From: an uncultured bacterium
Lineage (GTDB): Bacteria > Bacillota > Clostridia > Lachnospirales > Lachnospiraceae
Reading direction: 5' to 3'
NCBI GenBank assembly: GCA_947175015.1
Contig: CAMWLE010000005.1
Location: 1-64,000 of the forward strand
Length of the DNA stretch: 64,000 nucleotides
Shown here: positions 25,874-34,995 of the stretch, piece by piece
Layout of the letters: each line of letters starts with the position of its first letter
Numbering within the stretch: position 1 is the stretch's first letter
Translations under genes and position numbers: made by a program
Notes under the pieces: model-generated
What the model saw: only the letters and a program-made list of their open reading frames with translations
What the model was told of the DNA's origin: nothing
Databases searched by the model: none

Positions 25874-27841
25874 TTACGGATAAGTATACTCCAATAGTCC
25901 CCGATTGCTGCGCAGACAGATTTCCGCCTGCTCCCCGGTCACGTGGAGCAGATATGTTCCATTTTCTATTTCCTCATATTCCGCACCGCTTATGGAGGCA
26001 ATCTCTTCCCCATGAACACGCAGAAGGAACCAGCTTTCTTCCGCCCCGACGGTTTCCAGGTACACACAGTCTCCCTCTCGTCTGTCCCTGTAATCCAGAT
26101 TCAGAAAAGTACGGATTCTTTGATCACTCTCTGTCAAAGTGGTCTGGGCAAAGTTGGCATAAGCTTTCCAGTATGTATTCAGATTGCTTGCCATACTGTC
26201 ATACATATTTTCCCATTGATCCTCCGCCGACTGGGGCCACAGTACATCATACATATCAATTCTCACATTGGAATATCCCAATGCCGTCTCCATACTTCTC
26301 ACAAACAGGTCATTGGAATAAGTATGCGTCTTGACATCACTGGTGATACTCTGTACAGTGATCATGTGAGCATCATACCAGGATACCACAGGCTCGCTTC
26401 GTGAGAAATCACTTGCCACAGTTCTTATATGTTCCAATAATGCGGTATTGGTTAGTACCCCCCCCATTTGATAAAAATCATCCTTTTCCACAAAAGCAGA
26501 GGTATATTGATAACGATTCTGCAGGGATGTGTAAAACTGCTCATCTCTCGCCAGCTTCTCTTCCAACGTGACTCCTTCTCCATAAGTAAGAGAGATACCG
26601 GCTTCTGCCTCGGTTTCCTTGAGCTGTTGCAGGTAAAACGGCACCAGCTCTCCAGAAGGCTCCACCTCATCCAGATATTGATACTGAGGTGCAAACATAC
26701 AGGTCAACTTTAACTTATTTCGCTCTATCAATGCCGCCAGATCCGGCCAGCATATATCTCTCTGCACAGCTTCCATCTGTCTGCTGTATAATTCCATCAT
26801 AACCCCATCATTCTCTCCTGCAAATTCCGGGTAGTTGGTTACCAAGGCATTCTGTGCATTTATGATTGGATATACCACATATGAATCTGCTTCATACATC
26901 ATGGCATCCAGAATTCCAAGCCCGGTCATATCCGATAGATAGTCTCCATTTACCACAAATACTTTAGACTGCCCATAGCTGTTACGCCAAATCAATGGAG
27001 GGAAATATTCGTTTTTGGCCTCTTCTTCCGCCAATAATTCCTCCAATATGCCTACCATGTAAGTCTTCGTGCCGCCTGTTGTAATATACCATGGAACATT
27101 CAGGTTCAAATCCTGGTTTTTCTCGTCTTCTTCCCTGTCTGCCGTATACCATATCTCTCCCCCTAATAAAAATCCTGGAAAGAGATGAATTCCTTCCACT
27201 TCTATCTGCTCCGAAGGTACCTGCCCGATTCCCAGAAGCGCACATAATTGTACATCTTCCTTTACCCTTGCCGCATCGGGAAGATTACAGAAGATTAACA
27301 CAACGCCCAAATCCGTTATCTCAGAGAACGTCGAAACATGCTTTGACAAGTCAATCTCTGTGGAATCAACCAGCACTGCCTCCGGCAGATTCTCTTTCGC
27401 CGCCCTATAAGCTCCGGGATTCTCATATACTACCAATCCCCTTTTGGTATAAATACACCATTGCTCCACCACATTGTAGACGTCTCCCTGATCACTGCCG
27501 CAAAACACCACAAAATTTCCTTGATATGTGCTGATCCGCGTTTTCCCACCAGGCGTTGTATCTTCCGGGGCAGAATTCCCCTGATTGCCATATTCTGAAT
27601 CGACGTTTTCCTGTCTGCCATTTCCGAAATCGTCATTTCCCCAACTGCCATTTTCTGAATCGTCATTTCCCTGTAAAGCATCTGCCTGCCATTTCGGCGC
27701 ATTTGGCACAATTTCCTCCAGCGCATACGCATTCACATCATAGTCACTGTCATTCTCCTTGATTATCTGAGAAAACTGAAACATAAACAAAAGCACTACC
27801 ATCATAACAATGATACTAAAGAAATTTCTCCGGGATACCAT
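25874..27841 (-). CDS. DUF2194 exported protein
   Basis: About 655 residues. Start taken at ATG 27841; a GTG six bases earlier is closer to AAAGGAG. An N-terminal membrane anchor is present (about 8-25). Residues about 55-90 are a low-complexity run of NG, QGN and NDD repeats before TTPGGKTRIS. The body is the large DUF2194 region (NSYGQSKVFVVNGDYLSDMTG, MMYEADSYVVYPIINAQN, ISLTYGEGVTLEEKLARDEQF). From memory, DUF2194 proteins often accompany PelF/PelG-type exopolysaccharide genes; none are beside it here. Function unknown. Confidence 0.65.
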   Translation of the reverse strand: MVSRRNFFSIIVMMVVLLFMFQFSQIIKENDSDYDVNAYALEEIVPNAPKWQADALQGNDDSENGSWGNDDFGNGRQENVDSEYGNQGNSAPEDTTPGGKTRISTYQGNFVVFCGSDQGDVYNVVEQWCIYTKRGLVVYENPGAYRAAKENLPEAVLVDSTEIDLSKHVSTFSEITDLGVVLIFCNLPDAARVKEDVQLCALLGIGQVPSEQIEVEGIHLFPGFLLGGEIWYTADREEDEKNQDLNLNVPWYITTGGTKTYMVGILEELLAEEEAKNEYFPPLIWRNSYGQSKVFVVNGDYLSDMTGLGILDAMMYEADSYVVYPIINAQNALVTNYPEFAGENDGVMMELYSRQMEAVQRDICWPDLAALIERNKLKLTCMFAPQYQYLDEVEPSGELVPFYLQQLKETEAEAGISLTYGEGVTLEEKLARDEQFYTSLQNRYQYTSAFVEKDDFYQMGGVLTNTALLEHIRTVASDFSRSEPVVSWYDAHMITVQSITSDVKTHTYSNDLFVRSMETALGYSNVRIDMYDVLWPQSAEDQWENMYDSMASNLNTYWKAYANFAQTTLTESDQRIRTFLNLDYRDRREGDCVYLETVGAEESWFLLRVHGEEIASISGAEYEEIENGTYLLHVTGEQAEICLRSNRGLLEYTYP

Positions 27842-28047
27842 CGACACATTTCTCCTTTTGTCTCCACCTAATATTTATCACCCGCAACTTATCTTGTTAC
27901 TGTCCACTCCCAATGTCATTCACTCACACAATACCTGCTGTAGATTATAGCTTATACCACAGTTCTTTTCACTCTTTACTGCCTGACTACATATTAGCAT
28001 GATATTTTTATACTGTAAACAAGAGTTTCCATTAGAAAAGCGCAAAC

Positions 28048-28091
28048 TGGCGGAAGGACACCGAACAAAACACTCTGACATCCTTCCGCCA
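28048..28091 (-). terminator. inverted repeat, possible hydrogenase terminator
   Basis: TGGCGGAAGGA (28048-28058) and TCCTTCCGCCA (28081-28091) are exact complements separated by 22 bases. On the minus strand the stem is followed by GTTTGCGCTTTTC, a weak T-run. It lies about 85 bases beyond the hydrogenase stop in the 335-bp gap 27842-28176, which otherwise holds only the upstream region of the DUF2194 gene. Confidence 0.45.
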
Positions 28092-28176
28092 TCACCGACA
28101 CCATCACAAAATGATTTCAAATACCAACATCAACTTGACATCATCCAAAGGTATGATCCTTATAGCATTATGTATC

Positions 28177-30048
28177 TTAGAAATAATTATGAGTCTCAAA
28201 TACCAGCTCATTCACATGCTTGGAATGAAGCAGTTCATGTGCCTTACGGCCGAGTGGCTTTCCAAGGAATTCCTCATATGCTTTCTGCACTTCCGGATTC
28301 TCGTGGGAATAACGCAGCGGTCTCTCTTCATCAAGGCGATACAATTCACGGCCACGCACTTCCGCCATCTCACATCCGTCATGAATGGGCTGTCCGCCAC
28401 CTCCAACACAACCGCCCGGACACGCCATGACTTCCACAAAATCATAATTCACTTTCCCGGCCACAATATCCTGCATCAATCTCTCCGCATTGCCTAAACC
28501 GCTGACAGTACAGGTATGTAATGTTCTGCCGCCTAACTCGAAGTCAGCTTCCCTTCTCCCCAGCATATAGGCTTCTTCCACGGCCGCCGCCTCACTGCCA
28601 TTGGTGCTGCTCACACCATCAGTTCCTTTTGCATCCCCTGACTCGAAGATTCCTTGAGCTGCTTTGATGCCCCTTGTGTCCCGAACCGCGCGGAAAGCAT
28701 CCGGCTCACAGTTATGTCCTTCCACTACCGCATAAGCTGTACGCAGCGCCGCTTCCATCACACCGCCGGTAACGCCGAAGATTACCCCTGCACCGGTGCT
28801 CTCACCCAAAGGTGAATCAAACTGCTCTTCCTTCAGGAATTTCGGGTTGATATGCTCCGCCCGCATCATACGCACCAACTCTCTGGTAGTCAGCACAATA
28901 TCCACATCCTGCCCTGCCCCCGCACTTCTCATATAAGACAGCGCTGCCTCACGCTTTTTAGAGACACAGGGCATAATGGAAATGCTGCAAATATTATGGG
29001 GATCAATTCCCTTCTTCTCGGCAAAATATGTCTTGGCCATAGCGCCGAACATCTGCTGAGGTGACTTGGCTGTAGACAAATTGCGCAAATATTTCGGATA
29101 CCGCTTTGAGACAAAGCTGACCCATCCGGGACAACAGGAAGTAAACATGGGCCATGCGTATTTCCCGGGGTTTGCAAGCCTCTCCAAAAGCTCGTTCCCC
29201 TCTTCCATAATCGTCAGATCCGCCGCAAAATTGGTATCGAACACATAATCAAAGCCCATACGCTTCAACGCTGCAACCATTTTGCCTTCCGTGAAATCCT
29301 CCGGCGCCAGTCCCAGATCCTCACCCCACGCAGTACGAACCGCAGGCGCCACCTGCACCACTGTAACCTTTGCGGCATCCGCCAACGCATCAAACACCTT
29401 GGGAATATCATAACGTTCCCTCAGCGCCCCGGTGGGACAATGGGTAATACACTGACCGCATAAAGTACAATCACTATTATCAATCGTCTTATTCCCCGCT
29501 ACATCCACAGTAGTACGGGAACCGGTATTCTGCACATCCCATACACGCATATCCTGCACTTTATCGCAGATCTGCACACAACGCATACATTTAATACATT
29601 TTCTGGAATCACGAATCAAAGGGAATTTGCTGTCCCATGGTACCTGAGGCACTTCCTCCTTGAACGGAACCTCCAAGATTCCCAAATCATTTGATATTTT
29701 CTGCAAATTACAATTGCCGCTCCTGGCACAAGTAGCACAATGGCAGTCATGCTGAGACAGAATCAACTCCACATTACTGCGGCGCACCCTTCTTACTTTA
29801 GGGGAATTGGTATAAATCACCATTCCTTCTTCCACAGCGCTATTGCAGGCAGTGATCAGCTTTTCTTTGGAACGCCCTGTTTCCATGTTTTGCATTTCCA
29901 CAACACAGACCTTACAGGCACTAATTTCATTGATTCCCTCCAAAAAACACAAATGGGGAATCTCAATCCCTATCTGCGCCGCCGCTTTCATCACCGTAGT
30001 ACCTTCCGGAACCGTTACGGCCAAGCCGTCTATCACAAGATTTACCAT
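28177..30048 (-). CDS. hydA: [FeFe] hydrogenase catalytic subunit, NADH-linked type
   Basis: 623 residues with the full layout of a modular [FeFe] hydrogenase. It has an N-terminal [2Fe-2S] ferredoxin domain (C34...CKVC), a His/Cys cluster motif (HDCHCATCARSGNC, 100-113), and two [4Fe-4S] clusters (CIKCMRCVQIC, CTLCGQCITHC). The H-cluster motifs follow: TSCCPGW (303-309), MPCVSKKRE (359-367) and MACPGGCVGGGGQP. It makes or consumes H2. Its first codons overlap the flavoprotein gene by seven bases, so the two are co-translated and probably form an NAD(P)H-coupled complex for disposing of fermentation electrons. Confidence 0.94.
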   Translation of the reverse strand: MVNLVIDGLAVTVPEGTTVMKAAAQIGIEIPHLCFLEGINEISACKVCVVEMQNMETGRSKEKLITACNSAVEEGMVIYTNSPKVRRVRRSNVELILSQHDCHCATCARSGNCNLQKISNDLGILEVPFKEEVPQVPWDSKFPLIRDSRKCIKCMRCVQICDKVQDMRVWDVQNTGSRTTVDVAGNKTIDNSDCTLCGQCITHCPTGALRERYDIPKVFDALADAAKVTVVQVAPAVRTAWGEDLGLAPEDFTEGKMVAALKRMGFDYVFDTNFAADLTIMEEGNELLERLANPGKYAWPMFTSCCPGWVSFVSKRYPKYLRNLSTAKSPQQMFGAMAKTYFAEKKGIDPHNICSISIMPCVSKKREAALSYMRSAGAGQDVDIVLTTRELVRMMRAEHINPKFLKEEQFDSPLGESTGAGVIFGVTGGVMEAALRTAYAVVEGHNCEPDAFRAVRDTRGIKAAQGIFESGDAKGTDGVSSTNGSEAAAVEEAYMLGRREADFELGGRTLHTCTVSGLGNAERLMQDIVAGKVNYDFVEVMACPGGCVGGGGQPIHDGCEMAEVRGRELYRLDEERPLRYSHENPEVQKAYEEFLGKPLGRKAHELLHSKHVNELVFETHNYF

Positions 30049-31892
30049 ATTGCAGCACGCCCCCCTTTCAGACTTCCATAGCCATATTTATCACACCGCA
30101 GACATCTGCCTGCCTCCTGACATGCTTCCTGCTTCGTCATGCCGCACTCAAAAGCATCAAAATTCTTCTTCCGCACGCCTGCTTCCTCTTCGGATAACTG
30201 TATCCGTCCACAGGGTTCTTTATCCTCATATCTCACCGGCGGAATCTCCACATCACAGGGAATCACATGATGGAATCCCAAATATTCATCTATATTAGCC
30301 GCTGCCACTTTGCCGGAGGCAATCGCACGTATAACCGTAGCCGGCCCTGTCACACAGTCCCCTCCTGCAAATACGCCTCTTACCTCTTCCACCTCACTGT
30401 CACTGAGCGCCGCAATGGTACCTCGCTTTACAGATAAACCTGCCTCTTCAAAGTCACGCGTTTCAATGCCCTGTCCAATAGCCACTACCACAATATCACA
30501 GGGAATTCTCAGCAAAGGGACATCTGCCTGAATCGGTCTTGCCCTGCCCCATGCGTCAATCGGCCCGATAATCTGAGGCTCTACCCACAATGCAGTCACA
30601 TTCCCGTTTTCGTCCGCTTCTATTTTATGAGGCGCTTTCAAACTGTAAAGCTCTGCACCCTCTGCAATGGCTCCCTCTACTTCCTCAGGCAGCGCTGTCA
30701 TATCATCCTGCCGCCTCCTGTAAGCAATTCCCACCTTTTTCGCACCCAGGCGAATTGCAGAACGTGTACAGTCCATGGCCACATTGCCGCCGCCTACAAC
30801 CACAACGGTCTTATCCTTGAAATCAGGCATATCCTCATCCCCAATATGACGCAGCATTTCCACTGCTGAAATCACACCATGGGAATCTTCGCCCTCAATG
30901 CCGATTTTCTTGTCCGTATGCGCACCGATGGCTACATACACCGCATCATATTCCTTTCGCAACTGCCCGAAAGGAATCTCTCCTTCTCCATTGCCGATAC
31001 GGGTATTCAAATGTACTTCCACGCCTGTAGAAAGAATGGTATCAATATCCTCCTGCAGACGTTCTCTTGGAAAACGGTAATTGGGAATCCCGTAACGCAG
31101 CATACCGCCCAGCTTGCCCTTCTCTTCAAATACAACCGCATGATGTCCCATCAGTTCCAGATAATAAGCCGCAGAAAGTCCCCCTGGACCGCCGCCCACA
31201 ATAGCCACTCGCTTCCCTGTACTCTCTGCCTTTTCCGGCACCGGAACTGTATTGGCTCTGGCATTGTCCACCGCCATACGTTTCAGCCCTCTGATATTCA
31301 CAGAACTGTCAATCATATTCCTGCGGCATCTGGCCTCACAGGGATGTTCACAAATCAGTGCGCAGGCAGTTGGGAAAGGATTGTCCTTACGTATCAGCTT
31401 TACCGCATCCGCATATCTTTCCTCTCTGACCAGCGCTATGTAACCCGGAATATCCACCCCCGCCGGACACAAAGCCACACAAGGCACCGGCTGCGTAATA
31501 TGACAGGAGCATTTTCCATGTTCGATATGATGCTTATAATCCTTCATAAAGCCTTCCATACCTGCCAGCACCATATGAGCAGCCTCATAACCGATGGCGC
31601 AATCCGCGGAATCCATAATACTGGAAGCAGTCTCACGAATCAAGTCAAGAGTCTTCAGACTTCCCCTTCCCTCCAGCACATCTTCCAGGAGATTCTGAAG
31701 CTGCCCCAGACCAATACGACAAGGAGCACATTTTCCACAGGTCTGGGCATGACAGAGCTTCAAAAAAGAAAGCTGCAGATCCACAGGGCAGAGTCCGGGC
31801 GGACTTGCGATGATACGCCTCTCCAGATCCTTATACAGGCGCTCCACAGTCAACTGCGCCTGATTCGGTGTTGCGATTTTCAAACGACTCAT
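30042..31892 (-). CDS. NuoF-type Fe-S plus GltD/NfnB-like FAD oxidoreductase
   Basis: 616 residues. An N-terminal segment resembles the iron-sulfur end of NuoF (CGKCAPCRIGLGQLQNLLEDV, near 57-77). A second part matches the small subunit of glutamate synthase/NfnB: CPAGVDIPGYIAL, CEHPCEARCRRN, FAD site VGGGPGGLSAAYYLE, NAD(P) site VVVGGGNVAMDCTRSA, and GGDCVTGPATVIRAIASG. It should pass electrons from NAD(P)H through FAD and Fe-S clusters to the hydrogenase encoded next. No separate HydB or HydC gene is seen, so this is not the classic HydABC set. Ribosome site GGGAGG. Confidence 0.85.
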   Translation of the reverse strand: MSRLKIATPNQAQLTVERLYKDLERRIIASPPGLCPVDLQLSFLKLCHAQTCGKCAPCRIGLGQLQNLLEDVLEGRGSLKTLDLIRETASSIMDSADCAIGYEAAHMVLAGMEGFMKDYKHHIEHGKCSCHITQPVPCVALCPAGVDIPGYIALVREERYADAVKLIRKDNPFPTACALICEHPCEARCRRNMIDSSVNIRGLKRMAVDNARANTVPVPEKAESTGKRVAIVGGGPGGLSAAYYLELMGHHAVVFEEKGKLGGMLRYGIPNYRFPRERLQEDIDTILSTGVEVHLNTRIGNGEGEIPFGQLRKEYDAVYVAIGAHTDKKIGIEGEDSHGVISAVEMLRHIGDEDMPDFKDKTVVVVGGGNVAMDCTRSAIRLGAKKVGIAYRRRQDDMTALPEEVEGAIAEGAELYSLKAPHKIEADENGNVTALWVEPQIIGPIDAWGRARPIQADVPLLRIPCDIVVVAIGQGIETRDFEEAGLSVKRGTIAALSDSEVEEVRGVFAGGDCVTGPATVIRAIASGKVAAANIDEYLGFHHVIPCDVEIPPVRYEDKEPCGRIQLSEEEAGVRKKNFDAFECGMTKQEACQEAGRCLRCDKYGYGSLKGGRAAIW

Positions 31893-32045
31893 AGTAACCT
31901 CCCATTTTTATAATAAAGCCATTCCTCACTTTTTTGCATTACCTTAAGTGTACCTAAAAACAGGAAAAATATCAACATAATTATTCAAATTCCTTGAAAA
32001 TCTTATTATCTTTTGTCAATTTTGACCAATGAACCTCTTATGCTA

Positions 32046-33110
32046 TCAATAAGCTGTCTGATCGTTTTTGACTGCCGCCTCCCACAATCCGTTCAGATAA
32101 GCGGCGCCCAAAGCCCTGTCATAGAGCCCATACCCCGGCCTGCCCGTCTCGCCCCAAATCATCCTGCCGTGATCTGGCCGAATATAGCCGTCAAAACCAT
32201 TGTCATACAATGCTTTCATTATGCCATACATATCCAAAGAACCACAGGAAGAGAGATGTGCACGCTCTTCAAATCCTTTGCCGTCCGGAAGCACTGCCAC
32301 ATTTCTCATATGAACGAAATGGATTCGACCCATAGCCGCATATTTTTTCGCCATTTTCACCACATCATTACGACAGCTACAGCCGAGGGAACCTGTACAC
32401 AGGGTAATACCATTGTTTGGCACATCTACCAGTTTCAAGAACCGATCCAGATTTGCTTCATCTGTAATAATTCTTGGCAAACCAAAAATACTCCAGCATG
32501 GATCATCCTCATGAATTGCCATATTAACACCGCAGGCTTGCGCCACCGGAATAACTCTCTCAAGAAAAAATTTCAGATTTTCCCACAGCCTGTCCTCCGT
32601 CACGGCCTGATATTCTGCCACCACACTGCGAAGTTCTTCCCTAGAATAACTTGCATCCCATCCCGGCAGTGTAAGATCACTGTCACTTTCCAGTGGATTC
32701 ACTGCATCTACCTGGTCCTGATAATAGGCAAGGGTCGTAGAACCGTCAGGAAGTTCATGCGCAAGCTCTGTCCTGGTCCAATCAAAGACAGGCATAAAAT
32801 TATAACAGATACATTTGACACCCGCTTCCGCCACACGACGGATATTCTCGCAATAGTTTTCAATATATTGCTCCCTGGAAGATTTTCCCAATTTGATATC
32901 TTCGTGGACAGGAATACTCTCCACCACTTCAAAATACATTCCATGTTCTTCAATTTGCTGCTTCAGCGCTGCGATACTCTCTCTGCTCCATACTTGTCCC
33001 ACCGGTACATCATACACCGCCGTAACAATAGTATACATTCCCGGAATCTGCCGGATATTTTCAAGTGTTACCTTATCCTCTGGTCCATACCACCGAAAAG
33101 AAAGCTTCAT
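32046..33110 (-). CDS. uxuA: mannonate dehydratase
   Basis: 354 residues, full length. Family-specific stretches are visible: [19 protein letters not shown] at the start, the metal-site region ([19 protein letters not shown]), [13 protein letters not shown] and [14 protein letters not shown] near the end. It dehydrates D-mannonate to 2-keto-3-deoxygluconate using Mn/Fe. It lies 153 bp upstream of the hydrogenase pair on the same strand and about 11 kb from uxuB. GGAGAG lies nine bases from the ATG. Confidence 0.95.
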   Translation of the reverse strand: MKLSFRWYGPEDKVTLENIRQIPGMYTIVTAVYDVPVGQVWSRESIAALKQQIEEHGMYFEVVESIPVHEDIKLGKSSREQYIENYCENIRRVAEAGVKCICYNFMPVFDWTRTELAHELPDGSTTLAYYQDQVDAVNPLESDSDLTLPGWDASYSREELRSVVAEYQAVTEDRLWENLKFFLERVIPVAQACGVNMAIHEDDPCWSIFGLPRIITDEANLDRFLKLVDVPNNGITLCTGSLGCSCRNDVVKMAKKYAAMGRIHFVHMRNVAVLPDGKGFEERAHLSSCGSLDMYGIMKALYDNGFDGYIRPDHGRMIWGETGRPGYGLYDRALGAAYLNGLWEAAVKNDQTAY

Positions 33111-33316
33111 TGTTTCTCTCTCCGCCTCTCAAATTTAATCTGATACAAATTTATCCTGACACAAAACCATTATTTCCCCAAAATTAATAAATATACGATT
33201 CTATAATATTGATATGTTTACATTACATAATTGTCTGATTCTTTTTCAATTGATTATGGATAATGTTTCCAAAATATGTTATGATAAACCAAACAAGGAA
33301 AACGAGGTTTACTGCT

Positions 33317-33724
33317 ATGATCGCGATACTATGTGTTGACAATAACAACGGAATGATGTTTTGCCGCCGCAGACAGAGCCAGGATCGGTTACTGCGTGAA
33401 CATGTAATTCATCTCATAGGACTGCATAAATTATGGATGAATTCTTATAGCAAAACGCAATTTATCAATACCGATTCCGCACAAATACTAATAGATGATA
33501 ATTTCCTTGAAAAAGCCCTTCATGGCGATTATTGTTTTGTAGAAGATATGGATATCTCTCAATACACGGAAAAGTTAGAGAAAATAATCTTGTTTCATTG
33601 GAATCGGCTCTATCCGGCAGATATGTTCTTCACACTGGATCTCAGCGAATGGACATTGGAAGAAAAAGAAGACTTCACAGGTCATTCCCATGAGAAGATT
33701 ACAAAGGAGGTATACAGCAAATGA
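33317..33724 (+). CDS. conserved small Clostridial protein of unknown function
   Basis: 135 residues from ATG 33317 (GAGG ten bases upstream); the upstream extension lacks a ribosome site. The protein begins MIAILCVDNNNGMMFCRRRQSQD and contains LWMNSYS, DYCFVED, IILFHWNRLYPADMFF and GHSHEKITKEVY, a well-conserved set among Lachnospiraceae as I recall it. Homologues are sometimes auto-labelled ribonuclease Z, but no HxHxDH metallo-beta-lactamase motif is present, so I do not accept that name. Its stop overlaps the start of the nuclease gene by four bases (ATGA). Confidence 0.7.
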   Translation: MIAILCVDNNNGMMFCRRRQSQDRLLREHVIHLIGLHKLWMNSYSKTQFINTDSAQILIDDNFLEKALHGDYCFVEDMDISQYTEKLEKIILFHWNRLYPADMFFTLDLSEWTLEEKEDFTGHSHEKITKEVYSK

Positions 33725-34953
33725 ACAAAGTAAAATTGTCGATTGCGGTACTGCTTTCATCAATCACTATAGCATTATCCGCATGTGCACAGCCTGTTAC
33801 AACAGAATCAGAAAATCTGGCTCTTGCTGCCCATTATGAAAACGAAATCAAAGCAGTCTCATCCCTGAATGAAGGGCAACAATCTCCTGATACTGCTTCC
33901 CTTTCCAGCAGCCAGCCTTATGAAACATCTTCACCGCAGGAAATGTCTTCACCGCAGGAAATGTCTTCGCCTCAGGAAATGTCTTCACCGCAGGAAAGCA
34001 CATTTTCTCTTTCAGCCATTGTGCCATATGCCGGACAGCCATACATAGCCGTCAATGGCAATATACCCTATTTTGAGGAAGAAGATCTCATCGCCCAATC
34101 ATATGAAACTTACAGCGATTTAGACGATTTGGGCAGGTGCCGGGCGGCCTGTGCTTCGATTGGTATCGATCTCATGCCCACAGAAGAGCGCGGCAATATA
34201 GGACAGGTAAAACCTACCGGGTGGCATTTGGCCAAATATGACATTGTAGACGGCAAATATTTATACAATAGATGTCACTTGATCGGATATCAGCTTTCCG
34301 GTGAAAATGCCAATGAGAAAAATCTGATCACAGGTACAAGATATCTGAATGTCCAGGGAATGTTGCCATTTGAAAATATGGTCGCCGATTATGTAAAAGA
34401 ATCTGAAAATCATGTCTTATATCGCGTCACACCGATATTTGAAGGAAATAATCTGCTGGCTTCCGGCGTTTTAATGGAAGCTGAGTCTGTCGAAGACAAG
34501 GGAGAAAGCATATTATTCTGTGTATATGTGTATAATGTACAACCTGGTATCATAATTGACTATGCCACTGGTGAAAGCTCCCTGGATACCAGTACGCCTG
34601 AAACCGCAAACACGCCTGTACCTGACACTGCAGCCACAGAACCTTCAACATCCGACGACACCACAGATCCTTCAACATCCGGCACAGCGGCAGCAGAACC
34701 TTCAACACCTGGCGCAGCAGCAGAGCCTTCTGCATCTTCCGCAGAAACGGTCATTGAACCACAGCCTCAAGTGCCTCAGGAAGCTGAACCTCAGGGAACT
34801 ACCTATATTTTAAATACAAATACCAAAAAATTTCATTATCCATCCTGTTCCACCATAGGGCAAATGAAAGAATCTAACAAAGAAGAATATACCGGAGACA
34901 GGGAGAATATTATTTCTCGGGGATATGTTCCCTGTAAAAAATGTAATCCATAA
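33721..34953 (+). CDS. lipoprotein DNA/RNA non-specific endonuclease
   Basis: 410 residues. The N-terminus ends in lipobox LSAC at residues 18-21, so it is a surface lipoprotein. A spacer follows with the six-residue repeat SSPQEM four times. The nuclease domain (about 100-280) has YNRCHLIGYQLSG and NEKNLITGTRYLNVQGM, the DNA-entry-nuclease (EndA/NucA-like, PF13930) core. A Pro/Ser/Thr/Ala-rich linker with repeated EPSTS-like units leads to a C-terminal Cys domain (FHYPSCSTIGQM...GYVPCKKCNP), an Ada-like metal-binding fold common in these nucleases. Probable roles are DNA scavenging or uptake outside the cell. Confidence 0.85.
   Translation: MNKVKLSIAVLLSSITIALSACAQPVTTESENLALAAHYENEIKAVSSLNEGQQSPDTASLSSSQPYETSSPQEMSSPQEMSSPQEMSSPQESTFSLSAIVPYAGQPYIAVNGNIPYFEEEDLIAQSYETYSDLDDLGRCRAACASIGIDLMPTEERGNIGQVKPTGWHLAKYDIVDGKYLYNRCHLIGYQLSGENANEKNLITGTRYLNVQGMLPFENMVADYVKESENHVLYRVTPIFEGNNLLASGVLMEAESVEDKGESILFCVYVYNVQPGIIIDYATGESSLDTSTPETANTPVPDTAATEPSTSDDTTDPSTSGTAAAEPSTPGAAAEPSASSAETVIEPQPQVPQEAEPQGTTYILNTNTKKFHYPSCSTIGQMKESNKEEYTGDRENIISRGYVPCKKCNP
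33928..33996 (+). repeat. 18-bp tandem repeat, nearly four units
   Basis: In-frame repeat coding SSPQEM inside the nuclease gene spacer. Units differ by single silent changes (ccg/cct), pointing to recent slippage. Repeat number probably varies between strains. Confidence 0.85.
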
Positions 34954-34966
34954 GATTACTGCTTAT

Positions 34967-34995
34967 CAAAGGCCATCTTACATTAGATGGCTTTT
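34967..34995. terminator. bidirectional terminator
   Basis: GCCATCT-tacatt-AGATGGC followed by TTTTG and preceded by CAAA. It separates the convergent nuclease and Rpn genes and overlaps the Rpn stop. Confidence 0.75.

Noticed and set aside
30879..31913. 344-codon open frame on the plus strand
   Set aside because: Antisense to the flavoprotein gene. Its residues are His/Thr/Ser-rich, as expected from reading a coding strand backwards.
32013..33143. 376-codon open frame on the plus strand
   Set aside because: Covers uxuA exactly in antisense. No start signal.
33317..33724. Ribonuclease Z
   Set aside because: Homologues carry this label in some annotations as I recall, but no HxHxDH motif or metallo-beta-lactamase fold signs are visible and the protein is far too short.
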